Assembly (NCBI RefSeq): GCF_003390885.1
Contig: NZ_QMEL01000001.1
Location: 62,001-126,000, forward strand
Source: Pelagibacterium sediminicola
GTDB lineage: Bacteria; Pseudomonadota; Alphaproteobacteria; Rhizobiales; Devosiaceae
Direction of reading: 5' to 3'
Length of the DNA: 64,000 nucleotides
A model generated the notes under the pieces. That model saw only the letters and a list, made by a program, of their open reading frames with translations, did no database searches and was not told the DNA's origin. Shown piece after piece: positions 63,407-64,000 of the stretch. Within the stretch, counting starts at the first letter, position 1, and every line of letters begins with the position of its first letter. The translations under genes and the position numbers were made by a program.

Positions 63407-64000
63407 CGCGTGGCCTCCGAGGAAACGTGCAGACTCTCCGCCGCTTTTTCTTTGCTTGCAGGCTTTGCGTTCTGCCCGCCATGGCCGATTGCATAGCGCT
63501 TGGCACGGATGCGCTTGTCGAGCGCAAGCCGGATGCGGCCATCGAGCATCAGAACGCTCAACAGAATCGCCCCGGCAATGAAATCGTTCCAGAAGGCAGG
63601 AATGCGCAGGAAAACCAGCGCACTATCGATTGCGGTGAGAAAGATCACAGAGATGAACACGCCCACTGCGGAGCCCACACCGCCGAGCAGACTGACGCCG
63701 CCCAGAACGTTGGCCGCAATGGCCTTCAGTTCGATGCCGTTGCCCGCTTGATTTGGGATAAAACCGATCTGCGCGGCAAACACGACTCCCGCGAGCGCCG
63801 CGCAAGCACCGGCCCCCACAAAGGCACTGAACTCGATCCAGCGCGCGGGAATGCCGAGATGCCGCGCCGCTTCCCGATTGTCGCCGACGGCAAAGAAATA
63901 GCCGCCCGACCGCGTCCGCCGCAGGAAGAACCAGAGCCCTGCAAAGACCAGCAGAACGATAATCGTCAGGACCGAGCCGCCCCAGCCCAGATTGCTGGCA
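63403..64000 (-). CDS. lsrC: Autoinducer-2 import permease LsrC, C-terminal part (cut by window end)
   Basis: The frame is open to the right edge of the window (199 codons seen). Reading inward it gives a membrane helix (VLTIIVLLVFAGLWFFL), then RTRSGGYFFAVGDNREAARH with GIPARWIEFSAFVGAGACAA, the sugar-permease cytoplasmic loop, and AANVLGGVSLLGGVGSAVGV near the C-terminus. Agrees with LsrC and its place before lsrD. The C-terminal 45 residues are polar and lysine-rich. The GTG at 63819 is internal, not the start. Confidence 0.9.
   Translation of the reverse strand, partial: ASNLGWGGSVLTIIVLLVFAGLWFFLRRTRSGGYFFAVGDNREAARHLGIPARWIEFSAFVGAGACAALAGVVFAAQIGFIPNQAGNGIELKAIAANVLGGVSLLGGVGSAVGVFISVIFLTAIDSALVFLRIPAFWNDFIAGAILLSVLMLDGRIRLALDKRIRAKRYAIGHGGQNAKPASKEKAAESLHVSSEATR

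Overview
The window is high-GC DNA from an alphaproteobacterium, most probably of the order Hyphomicrobiales (Rhizobiales). The evidence is gene order (divL-like kinase / tsaE / nucleotidyltransferase / addB / addA / trxA, then folC / accD / trpA; rimP / nusA / ylxR-L7Ae / infB; imuA / imuB / dnaE2), a GTTC-N7-GTTC LexA box, the YlxR-L7Ae fusion and many RIME-like intergenic palindromes. A Devosia/Pelagibacterium-like source is a guess and was not tested.

Positions 1 to about 46,700 are mostly core chromosome. In order: the 3' end of argB; an acetyltransferase; trhO; an aldo/keto reductase; pheT-pheS-rplT-rpmI; a chemotaxis receptor; infC, which appears to start at ATT; an alpha/beta hydrolase; the infB operon, read leftward from a promoter near 17,850 through a probable leader attenuator; the SOS mutagenesis cassette imuA-imuB-dnaE2; a DUF1428 protein; a DEAD-box helicase; ahcY; a DivL-type kinase with Tyr at the phospho-acceptor site; tsaE; a MurU-like nucleotidyltransferase; addB-addA; trxA; folC; accD; trpA (without trpB); a DUF1127 peptide; polA; and a CAP-domain lipoprotein.

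From about 46,787 to the right edge the content is catabolic and probably accessory. A LigM/DesA-like tetrahydrofolate-dependent aryl O-demethylase is followed by a FadJ-like bifunctional enzyme and a divergent PaaG-like hydratase/isomerase. Next is a tight leftward operon (58,936 to 51,483): substrate-binding protein, ATPase, permease, SCP2-type thiolase, acyl-CoA dehydrogenase, acyl-CoA ligase and an NmrA-type reductase, divergent from an IclR regulator. Together these give import, CoA activation and one complete beta-oxidation round, which suits an aryl- or cycloalkyl-carboxylate, possibly methoxylated. The right end is an AI-2 uptake operon, lsrC(partial)-lsrD-lsrB, followed by a RhaD-type class II aldolase lacking the dehydrogenase domain of its bifunctional relatives.

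The most striking non-coding signal is a dense set of dispersed palindromic elements. One family is MITE-like (about 160-215 bp, terminal inverted repeats TAGATCGTTTCAGG), and several copies abut or supply the TAG stop codons of neighbouring genes. A second family is a roughly 130-220 bp CCCCTCCCCA / AAGGGGAGG repeat, one copy of which separates imuB from dnaE2. No tRNA, rRNA, CRISPR array, prophage or recognisable transposase gene was seen.
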